DNA from: Brumimicrobium ulvae
GTDB lineage: Bacteria > Bacteroidota > Bacteroidia > Flavobacteriales_D > Crocinitomicaceae
Direction of reading: 5' to 3'
Length of the DNA: 64,000 nt
Assembly: GCF_947504225.1 (NCBI RefSeq)
Contig: NZ_CANNGT010000001.1
Span: 434,001 to 498,000 of the forward strand
Every line of letters starts with the position of its first letter. Position 1 is the stretch's first letter. Under the pieces are notes generated by a model. It had not been told where the DNA came from, made no database searches, and worked only from the letters and a program-made list of their open reading frames with translations. Shown here piece by piece: positions 18,640 through 26,275 of this stretch. Both the position numbers and the translations under genes were made by a program.

Positions 18640-19503
18640 CTATGGGTAGATCAACTTAATATTGTCGATATAGAAGTATTTAGATGTCCCTAATTCATCA
18701 AGTTTCAATGTGAATTGAACTTCGTTAATTGGTGTTGTTTGATGATATGAGATATTTTCCTTTAAATCGATATAGACATGTTTCCATTTTGCTTCATTTT
18801 CTGCTTGTGGGGCAACAATGACGTAAGGATTTTCATGATAATTCCCATTTCCATATGCGATTGTACTTGTTAACATAGAGTTGGTATTCATGTAATCAAA
18901 TTCTAAAAACACTTCTGTTCCTAGTTTAGGTAAAACCGTTTGAAAATTAGTCACAAATGAAATGGAAGAATCAGCATCATTCAATTGAATGTCTCCATAC
19001 TTATTTCCCCAAACTAAAATTTCAGGGTCACTGCTTCTCCCTAAGGTAGCGGTAGATTCTGTAGCAACATCTACTTGCATGCTCGGACTTTCAAAATCTT
19101 CAATTAAAAAATTTAAAGCGGAATAGTAACGTGTTTTAGGTGAAACGGAAACCGTGTCATTCTTCTTTAGGGTGATGATCTCTTTAAATTGCTCTGCGAA
19201 AGGATATCTTTTTTTGGTTTCACCAATTCCATTCACAATGATGCCTGGAATAAGTACAAACTCATGAGCTCCGTCTCCAATAATTGGAATTTTAGCAGGT
19301 AATTCATACACACCTAGACTTTTTCCATCCATATTCACGAAAACCTGGTTGAGGTTGTGAGACAATTCACCTTGAGGATTTTCAGCGTCAGGATTAGCAA
19401 CAAGATCCCATTTGTCAATTTTTAACCAAGCAACTTCAGGTTGGTCTTTAGCGCATGAGAAAAAAAGTAAGGCTACAATTGTATATGTAAAAATGTGTTT
19501 CAT
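18640..19503 (-). CDS. lipoprotein of unknown function
   Basis: 287 residues with a lipoprotein signal (MKHIFTYTIVALLFFSC, lipid Cys17). The rest looks like beta-rich extracellular folds: two sandwich-like segments, with a C-terminal part (FLEFDYMNTN, WKHVYIDLKE, FYIDNIKLIY) resembling a carbohydrate-binding jelly roll. No family is assigned with certainty. It lies between a Gfo/Idh oxidoreductase and the sugar-phosphate transferase, so a role at the cell surface is plausible. Confidence 0.65.
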   Translation of the reverse strand: MKHIFTYTIVALLFFSCAKDQPEVAWLKIDKWDLVANPDAENPQGELSHNLNQVFVNMDGKSLGVYELPAKIPIIGDGAHEFVLIPGIIVNGIGETKKRYPFAEQFKEIITLKKNDTVSVSPKTRYYSALNFLIEDFESPSMQVDVATESTATLGRSSDPEILVWGNKYGDIQLNDADSSISFVTNFQTVLPKLGTEVFLEFDYMNTNSMLTSTIAYGNGNYHENPYVIVAPQAENEAKWKHVYIDLKENISYHQTTPINEVQFTLKLDELGTSKYFYIDNIKLIYP

Positions 19504-19544
19504 TACTGTGAATTTTAGGAAGAAACGTTAAAAAGTAAAGAATA

Positions 19545-20537
19545 TTACTTTTCAATTAACGATCCGCTCATTTTTAATTTTTCGAGAATTTGTTCCGCAA
19601 CATCTAAAGCCAACAAACCATCCTCTAAAGACACAATTGGGGTAGTGTCATTTTGAATTGCTTCTGCAAATGTACGGAGTTCTTCTTTAATAGCATTAAT
19701 CTCCTCAATTTCAGGTTTGTCAAAAATGATTTTTTTGGATGGTTTGCCGTTCCCCATTTCCATGACCATGTCATAAGGTCCAGGTTCTCCTTCCAAAGTT
19801 TCCATTTGAACAACTTCCATTTCCTTCTCGAGAAAATCAACGCTGATATACGCATCCTTTTGGAAAAATCTAGATTTACGCATGTTTTTAAGTGAAATTC
19901 TTGATGCTGTTAAGTTAGCAACACAACCATTGTCAAATTCAATACGTGCGTTGGCAATGTCTGGTGTGTCTGAAACAACCGCAACTCCCGAAGCAGATAT
20001 TTTACGTACGCTAGATTTTACAACACTAAGAATAGCATCAATGTCGTGAATCATTAAATCTAAAATAACAGGAACATCTGTACCACGTGGATTAAATTGA
20101 GCCAAACGATGAGTTTCAATAAACATAGGTTGGTCAAAATAGGGAATTGCAGCTCTAAATGCTGGGTTAAAGCGTTCCACATGTCCTACTTGCACTTTTA
20201 CATTTGCTTCTTCTGCAAGTGCTAATAATGCACGGGCTTCATAGGTCGTTTGTGTAACTGGTTTTTCGATGAAAACATGTGTAGAGCGTTTGATGGCCAT
20301 CGAGGCCATTTCAAAATGTGAAGTTGTTGGCGTTACAATATCAACACAATCTACTTCGTCGATTAATGCTTCAGCAGAAGAAAAGGCTTTACAATCATAT
20401 GCCTTACTGACTTCAGCAGCCTGTCTAGGGTTGCTGTCATAGATTCCGACTAACTCAAATACTTCTGGAAGCTCCTTAATTAAACGTAAATGTATCTTTC
20501 CTAAATGTCCTGCGCCTATTAATCCAATTTTTATCAT
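19545..20537 (-). CDS. Gfo/Idh/MocA family oxidoreductase
   Basis: NAD(P)-dependent oxidoreductase acting on a sugar or related substrate. 330 residues: Rossmann motif GAGHLG at 8-13, the EKPVT motif at 91-95 with the catalytic-lysine position, and VGHVERFNPAF near 140 at the substrate site. LMIHDIDAI near 170 is typical of the C-terminal domain. It heads a minus-strand run with the lipoprotein and sugar-phosphate transferase, which hints at a nucleotide-sugar substrate, but this is inference. Confidence 0.85.
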   Translation of the reverse strand: MIKIGLIGAGHLGKIHLRLIKELPEVFELVGIYDSNPRQAAEVSKAYDCKAFSSAEALIDEVDCVDIVTPTTSHFEMASMAIKRSTHVFIEKPVTQTTYEARALLALAEEANVKVQVGHVERFNPAFRAAIPYFDQPMFIETHRLAQFNPRGTDVPVILDLMIHDIDAILSVVKSSVRKISASGVAVVSDTPDIANARIEFDNGCVANLTASRISLKNMRKSRFFQKDAYISVDFLEKEMEVVQMETLEGEPGPYDMVMEMGNGKPSKKIIFDKPEIEEINAIKEELRTFAEAIQNDTTPIVSLEDGLLALDVAEQILEKLKMSGSLIEK

Positions 20538-20552
20538 CTCAACGATTTTTTA

Positions 20553-20560
20553 CAAATATA
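20553..20560 (-). promoter_or_regulatory. -7 element for the Gfo/Idh gene
   Basis: The minus strand reads TATATTTG here, 16 bases before the ATG, an exact match to TAnnTTTG. The -33 position has TTTCC rather than TTTG. The stretch 20538-20861 otherwise holds only the tRNA promoter and no open frame. Confidence 0.5.
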
Positions 20561-20730
20561 CTGTATGTATATTAAGGAAAGCAGTCTTTTTTGGTATGTT
20601 ATCAACAGTTTATAAGGAATAAAGTCTAAGACTCTGGATTTTTTATAGAAATGAATTTAAACAAAACGCTGATTTACAGCAGAGTTTTAAAGTAGAAACT
20701 TTTTTTTATAAAAAAGTGCCGATGAAAAGT

Positions 20731-20759
20731 TTTGATTGATTTTATTTTCTATATATTTG
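20731..20759 (+). promoter_or_regulatory. promoter of tRNA-His
   Basis: TTTG at 20731-20734, 17 bases and TATATTTG at 20752-20759 match both flavobacterial sigma factor elements. The predicted start near 20766 leaves a leader of about 95 bases before the tRNA. Confidence 0.7.
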
Positions 20760-20861
20760 CATCCGATTTGAACAACGGTTCAGATTTATAAATCAGAATA
20801 TATAGTGATTATTCTTTTTATCGTTTGATGAGAATCGTAAAAGAGAAGCATATGATATTAT

Positions 20862-20939
20862 GGTGGTTGTAGCTCAGTTGGTTAGAGCGCCTGATTGTGG
20901 TTCAGGAGGTCGTCGGTTCGAGACCGATCTTCCACCCCA
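20862..20939 (+). tRNA. tRNA-His (anticodon GTG)
   Basis: Cloverleaf with D arm GCTC/GAGC, anticodon stem CCTGA/TCAGG around loop TTGTGGT (anticodon 20897-20899), T arm GTCGG/CCGAT and an encoded CCA. G at 20862 is the -1 guanine special to tRNA-His, facing C at 20936. In the acceptor stem, T5 and T6 face T68 and T67, giving two adjacent U-U mismatches. A strong terminator follows at once. Confidence 0.93.
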
Positions 20940-20972
20940 AAAGCCCAGACAGAAATGTCTGGGCTTTTTTGT
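20939..20972 (+). terminator. intrinsic terminator after tRNA-His
   Basis: AAGCCCAGACA, loop GAAA, TGTCTGGGCTT, then a T-run. The stem directly abuts the tRNA 3' end. Confidence 0.92.
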
Positions 20973-21030
20973 TTCTATATTGAATTATGTTTTTTAATTA
21001 TAATAAATGTGGATCAAGACTAAATGTTGG

Positions 21031-21280
21031 GGATTAAGCATAAATGCTTATCAATCCGAATTAGGATTATTTAGCGTTTTAAGCTTAAAAGTGGTTAAAA
21101 CCATCAATCACCTATTGATGCGGGATTCATCCCGCATTCAATAATCTAAGACTTTATAATATCAGCCGTTTTAACGGCTTAATTCAACAATTAGAACAAA
21201 CTGTATCATTAAAATTTTAAGCACAAAAGTGATTAAATCCATCACTTATCGCTCAATAAGTGAGGATGAATTCCTCCCCA
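21031..21280. repeat. cluster of REP-like hairpin repeats
   Basis: Two diverged copies of about 65 bases lie at 21076-21140 and 21214-21279, both starting with TTTTAAGC and AAAAGTG. Copy A holds stems ATCAAT/ATTGAT (21103-21119) and GCGGGAT/ATCCCGC (21120-21135). Copy B has different bases in the same places that still pair: CACTTAT/ATAAGTG (21243-21262) and GAGGA/TCCTC (21262-21276). Further hairpins are GGATTAAGCAT...ATGCTT..AATCC at 21031-21057 and the palindrome AGCCGTTTTAACGGCT at 21164-21179. This is the look of REP elements spread by RAYT transposases; no such transposase is in the window. Confidence 0.7.
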
Positions 21281-21300
21281 ATTTTTGAGACTGACCCAAA

Positions 21301-21356
21301 ACAGTATGGAGTATTGAGCAAGAGCAAGACAGTATTATGTATTGAGCAAGAGCATA
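21301..21356. repeat. two tandem copies of a 28-base unit
   Basis: Units 21301-21328 and 21329-21356 share ACAGTAT and GTATTGAGCAAGAGCA and differ at a few bases. Together with the hairpin cluster they fill the gene-free stretch 20973-21570; nothing coding is visible there. Confidence 0.75.
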
Positions 21357-21513
21357 GAGGTGAGATCAATTGAGGTTTCGAATTAGAGTTCATTCTTTTG
21401 TGGGTTGTGATAGCTAATTACAGATAGATTGATAAGAGAAGGAGGTGAAGTCGTAAGAAAAATACGTTCATTTTTTTGAGAAGTCAGTTTCTTTTATTTT
21501 GAAACACATTTAG

Positions 21514-21540
21514 TTTGCTTAAAATATTTTCGTATATTTG
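21514..21540 (+). promoter_or_regulatory. promoter of the XRE/S24 regulator gene
   Basis: TTTG at 21514-21517 and TATATTTG at 21533-21540, spaced by 15 bases (slightly short). The ATG is at 21571. Confidence 0.5.
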
Positions 21541-21570
21541 ATTAATATATAAACATTTAATCGGCGAAAA

Positions 21571-22383
21571 ATGGAGATTTATTTAGCATCTAATCTTAAA
21601 TTACTCAGGAAATATCGTAAAATGTCACAAGAAGACGTGGCTAAAGAATTGGGTTTAACCCGTTCTTCCTATTCTGGATATGAGAATGGAGTTGCAGAGC
21701 CTGGAATAGAGAATTTGGTGAAAATGAGTAAGTTTTACCGTATTCCAATGGATGACCTTTTGAAAAGAAACATGAATGAGTTGACAGAGAGTGATTGGCA
21801 AGCCATTGAAAAAGGAGTTTATGCTGATGTGAAAGGAAGGAAGCTTCGCGTTTTGACAGCCATGGTTTCTGAAGAAAACAACGATGTAATTGAAATGGTT
21901 CCACAAAAAGCCAGCGCAGGTTATACTTTAGGTTATGCCGATCCTGATTATATCAAAGTCTTACCCACCTTTCAATTACCGTTTTTGAAAAAAGATAGGA
22001 AATACCGCTCCTTTCCAATTTCAGGTGATAGTATGCCTCCAGTTTCATCAGGTTCACATGTTGTTGCTGAGTACGTCCAAAACTGGGAAACAATTAAAAA
22101 TAATCAACCCTACATCATAATTACCAAAGAGGAAGGAATTGTTTTTAAGATAGTGAATAAAATTCCAGGAAAGGAAAATGTGATTCAGTTGTCTTCTACT
22201 AATCCGCTATACGAGCCCTATCTACTTGATATTAATGAAGTGATTGAAATTTGGAAGTTTGTGAATTACATTGCTCACGATTTGCCGGAAGTGACCATCT
22301 CTGAAAATGATTTACTCAAGTCTGTTAAAGGGATCCAAAAACAAGTCAATGAGATAAAATCTTTTATTAAAAAAGACTATTGA
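21571..22383 (+). CDS. XRE-family regulator with S24 (LexA-like) peptidase domain
   Basis: 270 residues. An N-terminal Cro/CI-type HTH covers about 7-62 (MSQEDVAKELGLTRSSYSGYENG). The C-terminal S24 domain has GDSM with Ser154 and Lys193 in VFKIV, the Ser-Lys dyad, and an ASAGYT segment near 114-119 with an Ala-Gly bond where self-cleavage would occur. Such proteins act as DNA-damage- or stress-responsive repressors in phages and as chromosomal regulators. No phage genes are nearby. A C-terminal basic helix (residues 245-268) is an extra. It lies just after the REP-like repeats. Confidence 0.85.
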   Translation: MEIYLASNLKLLRKYRKMSQEDVAKELGLTRSSYSGYENGVAEPGIENLVKMSKFYRIPMDDLLKRNMNELTESDWQAIEKGVYADVKGRKLRVLTAMVSEENNDVIEMVPQKASAGYTLGYADPDYIKVLPTFQLPFLKKDRKYRSFPISGDSMPPVSSGSHVVAEYVQNWETIKNNQPYIIITKEEGIVFKIVNKIPGKENVIQLSSTNPLYEPYLLDINEVIEIWKFVNYIAHDLPEVTISENDLLKSVKGIQKQVNEIKSFIKKDY

Positions 22384-22551
22384 GGATAGAGAGCGTGTTT
22401 TAAGTTGACTGTTTTTTTATATTCACTAGCACAGTAAAATGAGGCTTAATTGATTAAAGACTTTTACCGAATCGACAAATACTGATTTTTATCATTTTAA
22501 TTTCTTGTATGAATCAGTAATCTTGACTAATAAATTGTCGAGTTTTGTAGA

Positions 22552-22950
22552 GTGGAAGCAAATTTACTGTTCATACTAGAAGAAGAACTCCAAGCAGAGT
22601 TCCAAAGCAAGCTGTGTTTGTTTAGTCGAACGGTTGAACCTTTGTATATTGTTATTCAACTTAAATCTAGTCCGATCGGATTTCAACCTATGATCAATAA
22701 CCTTAAAGATATACGCAAAGAAAAAGCAAAAGGAAAGATAGATCGATGGCTTAATACATGTTTTTCAAAACATCAAAAATTAGTCGTTAAAGTTATAGAC
22801 GAATCAACACAGAGTAATAAACTATATCTCGATTTTACAGGAATAAATAAATTAAATGTTTTTCGTTCAAAAAAAGGAGAAGATCAAATTCTACCTTTGG
22901 TAAGAAATTTTTTTAATACAGATCAATTGAACTTTCTTTATTTTAAATAA
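22552..22950 (+). CDS. small cytoplasmic protein of unknown function
   Basis: 132 residues from a GTG start; an in-frame TAA at about 22531 limits the start. No signal peptide or membrane helix, and no family recognised. It is basic and has an EEELQAEFQSKL helix at the start and a KGKIDRWLNTCFSKHQK segment in the middle. It lies between the XRE regulator and the phosphorelay cluster on the same strand, 168 and 129 bases away, so it may be an independent unit. Confidence 0.5.
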   Translation: MEANLLFILEEELQAEFQSKLCLFSRTVEPLYIVIQLKSSPIGFQPMINNLKDIRKEKAKGKIDRWLNTCFSKHQKLVVKVIDESTQSNKLYLDFTGINKLNVFRSKKGEDQILPLVRNFFNTDQLNFLYFK

Positions 22951-23079
22951 AAGAAAACAAAGTGTGTATTATTTTCTACAATTCCTTTGTTGAAGTAAAG
23001 GTTCTCTCTTAATTTATGCTATTTTTGAACCAAGTGATGATTGTGTTGTTTTCTAATTAAAGGATTAAATTAATTTCAC

Positions 23080-23451
23080 ATGGAACGCCCAGTTTTACTT
23101 ATTGTTGATGATGAAAGTGATATCAAGGCATTGTACAAATCGATTGTAAATCGTCACTTTGACTTTGATATTATAGAAGCTGATTCAATTGAGGCGGTAA
23201 CAACGGTGTTAAAAAATAGTCTTCCAGATTTTGTATTGCTCGATTTATGTCTAAAGGATGGATATGGATTTGATGTAATTCCAGCTTTAAAAAAAGTAAA
23301 TCCAAAAGTGAAAATACTTGTAATTACAGCATTCAATCATTGCAAAGAGAAACAACGTGCAACAGAATTAGGTGCGGTCGGGCTATTGGCTAAACCTTTC
23401 GAAAAGGACACTTTTGTGGAACATCTACAAATGATGCTAAATGCAAAGTAA
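23080..23451 (+). CDS. single-domain response regulator
   Basis: 123 residues, one receiver domain only. Acidic pocket Asp10-Asp11, phospho-acceptor Asp55 (LLDLCL), Thr83 and Lys105 (AKPF) are all present, so it should be phosphorylated. It has no output domain and may be a phosphate shuttle or act by protein contact. Its stop TAA is directly followed by the ATG of the sigma-54 activator, so they are co-transcribed. A possible -7 element TATTTTTG is at 23020-23027. Confidence 0.92.
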   Translation: MERPVLLIVDDESDIKALYKSIVNRHFDFDIIEADSIEAVTTVLKNSLPDFVLLDLCLKDGYGFDVIPALKKVNPKVKILVITAFNHCKEKQRATELGAVGLLAKPFEKDTFVEHLQMMLNAK

Positions 23452-24870
23452 ATGGCGAAAGATACTTTATTAATAATTGATGATGATGTAGATATCTGCA
23501 TGTTGCTGAAAAGATTTTTTGAGCGGAAAGGATACCAAGTACGTATTGCTTTTAAAGGTGCAGAAGGAATTGAAATCGTAAAGAAAGAAAAGATTGACAT
23601 TGTACTCACAGATTTTCGTTTACCCGACAAAGATGGATTCCAAATCCTTGAGGAAATCAAAGCTATCGATCATCAAATTCCAATTATTGTTATTACAGGG
23701 TATTCAGATGTAAATCAAGCAGTGAAGGTCATTCGGCTTGGAGCCTATGAATATGTTACTAAACCGATCTTTCCGGAAGAGATTTTCTTGTTGGTGGAAG
23801 ATGCTTTAAAAATGCAGGATAAATCTTTACCTCTTCAAGAAGTAAATGATGATTTTCCGGTTGTAAAACCAATCTCTAAAACAATCCCACCTCAAGAAGG
23901 ATTTCTAATTCCTAAAAGCGCCTATTCTAAACATGTTCAGCAATTAATAGATGTTGTTTCTCCGACCAATATGACCGTTGTTATTACAGGGGAAAGTGGG
24001 ACTGGGAAAGAGGTTGTAGCAAGAATGATTCACAATGCCTCTAAAAGAAAAAATGGGCCTTTTATTCCGGTAGACTGTGGGGCTTTGCCGCAAGAACTGG
24101 CGTCAAGTGAATTGTTTGGTCATGTTAAAGGTGCTTTTACAGGTGCGACCTCTGATAAAAAAGGGAGTTTTGAAATGGCCAATGGAGGAACTTTGTTTCT
24201 TGATGAAATTGGTAATTTGTCTTATGAAAATCAAGTGAAATTACTTCGTGTTTTGCAAGAAAGAGTCATTCGTAAGGTGGGTAGTGAAAAAGACATGCCT
24301 GTAGATGTTCGTATTATTGTAGCTACGAATGAAGATTTAAAAGAAGCCATGTATAAAGGTAGTTTTAGAGAAGATATTTATTACAGAGTCAATGAATTCA
24401 AAATTGAACTTAACCCTTTGCGTAAAAATAAAGACGAGTTATCTGAATTTGTTCAATTTTTCCTTAAAAAGTCAAACGAAGAGTTAGATAAATCTGTTGA
24501 AACTGTTAGCGAGGAAGCTTGGAAGGTGCTGTATGACTATCCATGGCCAGGAAATATTAGGGAATTGAAAAACACCATAAAAAGAGCTGTTTTAATGGCA
24601 AAATCCAAAATAATAAAGAAGGATGATTTACCTCAAGAAATTATTCATCCTGATATTTTTTACTGGAACAAAAACAAAGGTTCAAATGTTAAGGGTAAGC
24701 CAACTGATTCTTTACTTCTGAAAGATGTTACAGCAGCGGCAGAGAAACAAGCCATTATTCGGGTATTGTCGTTGAGCAATAACAATAAAACGAAAGCGGC
24801 AGAGGTGTTAGGAATTGATAGGAAAACGTTGTACAATAAGCTGAATGCTTATGGATTATTAGAAGAATGA
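23452..24870 (+). CDS. sigma-54-dependent response regulator (NtrC family)
   Basis: 472 residues with receiver, AAA+ and Fis-type HTH domains. Phospho-acceptor Asp54 (VLTDFRLP), Walker A GESGTGKE at 180-187, the sigma-54 contact loop GAFTGA at 227-232, Walker B LFLDEIG at 248-254, and a C-terminal HTH ending NKTKAAEVLGIDRKTLYNKL. All parts needed to open sigma-54 promoters are present. Target genes are unknown; I saw no convincing -24/-12 site in front of nearby genes. It overlaps the next gene by 4 bases (ATGA). Confidence 0.93.
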   Translation: MAKDTLLIIDDDVDICMLLKRFFERKGYQVRIAFKGAEGIEIVKKEKIDIVLTDFRLPDKDGFQILEEIKAIDHQIPIIVITGYSDVNQAVKVIRLGAYEYVTKPIFPEEIFLLVEDALKMQDKSLPLQEVNDDFPVVKPISKTIPPQEGFLIPKSAYSKHVQQLIDVVSPTNMTVVITGESGTGKEVVARMIHNASKRKNGPFIPVDCGALPQELASSELFGHVKGAFTGATSDKKGSFEMANGGTLFLDEIGNLSYENQVKLLRVLQERVIRKVGSEKDMPVDVRIIVATNEDLKEAMYKGSFREDIYYRVNEFKIELNPLRKNKDELSEFVQFFLKKSNEELDKSVETVSEEAWKVLYDYPWPGNIRELKNTIKRAVLMAKSKIIKKDDLPQEIIHPDIFYWNKNKGSNVKGKPTDSLLLKDVTAAAEKQAIIRVLSLSNNNKTKAAEVLGIDRKTLYNKLNAYGLLEE

Positions 24871-26270
24871 TAAAAGATAAAAAATTAAGTTACTATAATT
24901 ATTTTTTGATGTTATCGCTGGCGTTAATTGCAGGCTATTTCATCACATCATTATTTTTCCTTAACCGAACTTGGGAGTCAGGAAGACAAGCTGAACAATA
25001 TGGAGTGACTGTTGAAAAAACAAATGCGATTATTCAATATACTTCTCAATTGGAAAGTGCTGCCTATAGTTATGTGATTACTCATTCGGCTGGAAGTAAA
25101 GCCATATATCAACACAAAAAGGAAGCGCTTTTAGAATATGTTAAACGGCTAGGAGATCATTGTTCAGCGCATCACTTTGCGGATGATGAAACAGAGGTTT
25201 TAAACAATTTGATTTATCAAAGAATCAGTGTGCTCGATTACATGATGACGCAAAACTCTATGTCGAAAGAAATTCAAATGGAGCAAATGTCGGTAGGAAA
25301 TGAAACGACTAAAAAAATTCTGAACACCTTAAAAAGTATTCGAAACGCTAACAATGAAATGCGAGAAAGTAATCAGAGGGATGCAGGAATTGCCAATAGA
25401 AATGCAATGTTACTTTTGACTGTTTTTGGTGGTGTAATGATGCTTATCGTGTTCATCAGTTTCTTCAAAATGAGGAAAGAAATTTTGAGAAGTGAAAGGT
25501 TTTTGAAGGAAATTAACCAAATTAATTTAGAGTTGAGTTCAATGAATGAGAATCTCGAGAACTTTGCCTACGTTGCCTCTCATGATTTAAACGAACCCCT
25601 GAGAAAAATCAGGACGTTTGGTGAAATGATAGAATTAGAATTGAATTCGGATCAGATTAACCAAAAAACCGTTGTTTCACATATTCATAGAATGCAATCA
25701 GCAGCTGAACGAATGCAGGAATTACTAGAAGATTTACTTTCGTATTCACGTATTTCCAGACAGTTTGATATTTCTGAGAAAATTGACTTGCAAGATGTGG
25801 TAGAAACTGTTTTGGGAGACTTGGAGATTGCCATCAAGGAAAGTAATGCAAACATTCAGATTGAATCACTGCCCAACTCCATCCTTGCTGATGCAATTCA
25901 GATGCGTCAATTGTTTCAAAACTTAATTAGTAACGCCATCAAATTTAAAAAGCCAGAGGTTGATCCTGTCATAACAATTAAAAGTGAATTAGTGAAAGCG
26001 GAGACCTTGCCTTTTGATGAGCTAGCCATTGACCATTCCCAGATGTATTGGAAAATCACAGTGGCAGATAATGGGATAGGTTTTGACGAAAAGTATACCG
26101 ATAAAATATTTGCTGTTTTTCAGCGCTTACACGGTCGTTCAACGTATGAGGGGACCGGGATAGGGCTCTCAATTTGTAAGAAGATTTGTGAGAATCACAA
26201 GGGTGGAATAACTGCAGAATCCAGTGAAGGAAATGGAGCAACATTCATTGTATTTCTTCCAATAAACTAA
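24867..26270 (+). CDS. CHASE3 sensor histidine kinase
   Basis: 467 residues. Two membrane helices (about 13-32 and 179-200) flank a helical periplasmic CHASE3-type sensor. The HisKA box is FAYVASHDLNEPLRKIR with His239, and the ATPase has NLISNAIKFKKP, DNGIGFDE and GTGIGLSI. The SHDLNEPLR type of H-box is common in phytochrome-like kinases. No receiver domain is attached. It overlaps the NtrC-type gene by 4 bases and is followed 5 bases later by the hybrid kinase. Confidence 0.9.
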   Translation: MIKDKKLSYYNYFLMLSLALIAGYFITSLFFLNRTWESGRQAEQYGVTVEKTNAIIQYTSQLESAAYSYVITHSAGSKAIYQHKKEALLEYVKRLGDHCSAHHFADDETEVLNNLIYQRISVLDYMMTQNSMSKEIQMEQMSVGNETTKKILNTLKSIRNANNEMRESNQRDAGIANRNAMLLLTVFGGVMMLIVFISFFKMRKEILRSERFLKEINQINLELSSMNENLENFAYVASHDLNEPLRKIRTFGEMIELELNSDQINQKTVVSHIHRMQSAAERMQELLEDLLSYSRISRQFDISEKIDLQDVVETVLGDLEIAIKESNANIQIESLPNSILADAIQMRQLFQNLISNAIKFKKPEVDPVITIKSELVKAETLPFDELAIDHSQMYWKITVADNGIGFDEKYTDKIFAVFQRLHGRSTYEGTGIGLSICKKICENHKGGITAESSEGNGATFIVFLPIN

Positions 26271-26275
26271 AGTTT

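Noticed and set aside
21571-22950. Prophage or toxin-antitoxin module around the XRE/S24 regulator
   Set aside because: No integrase, phage structural, toxin-like or second HTH gene follows; the next small gene has no toxin features.
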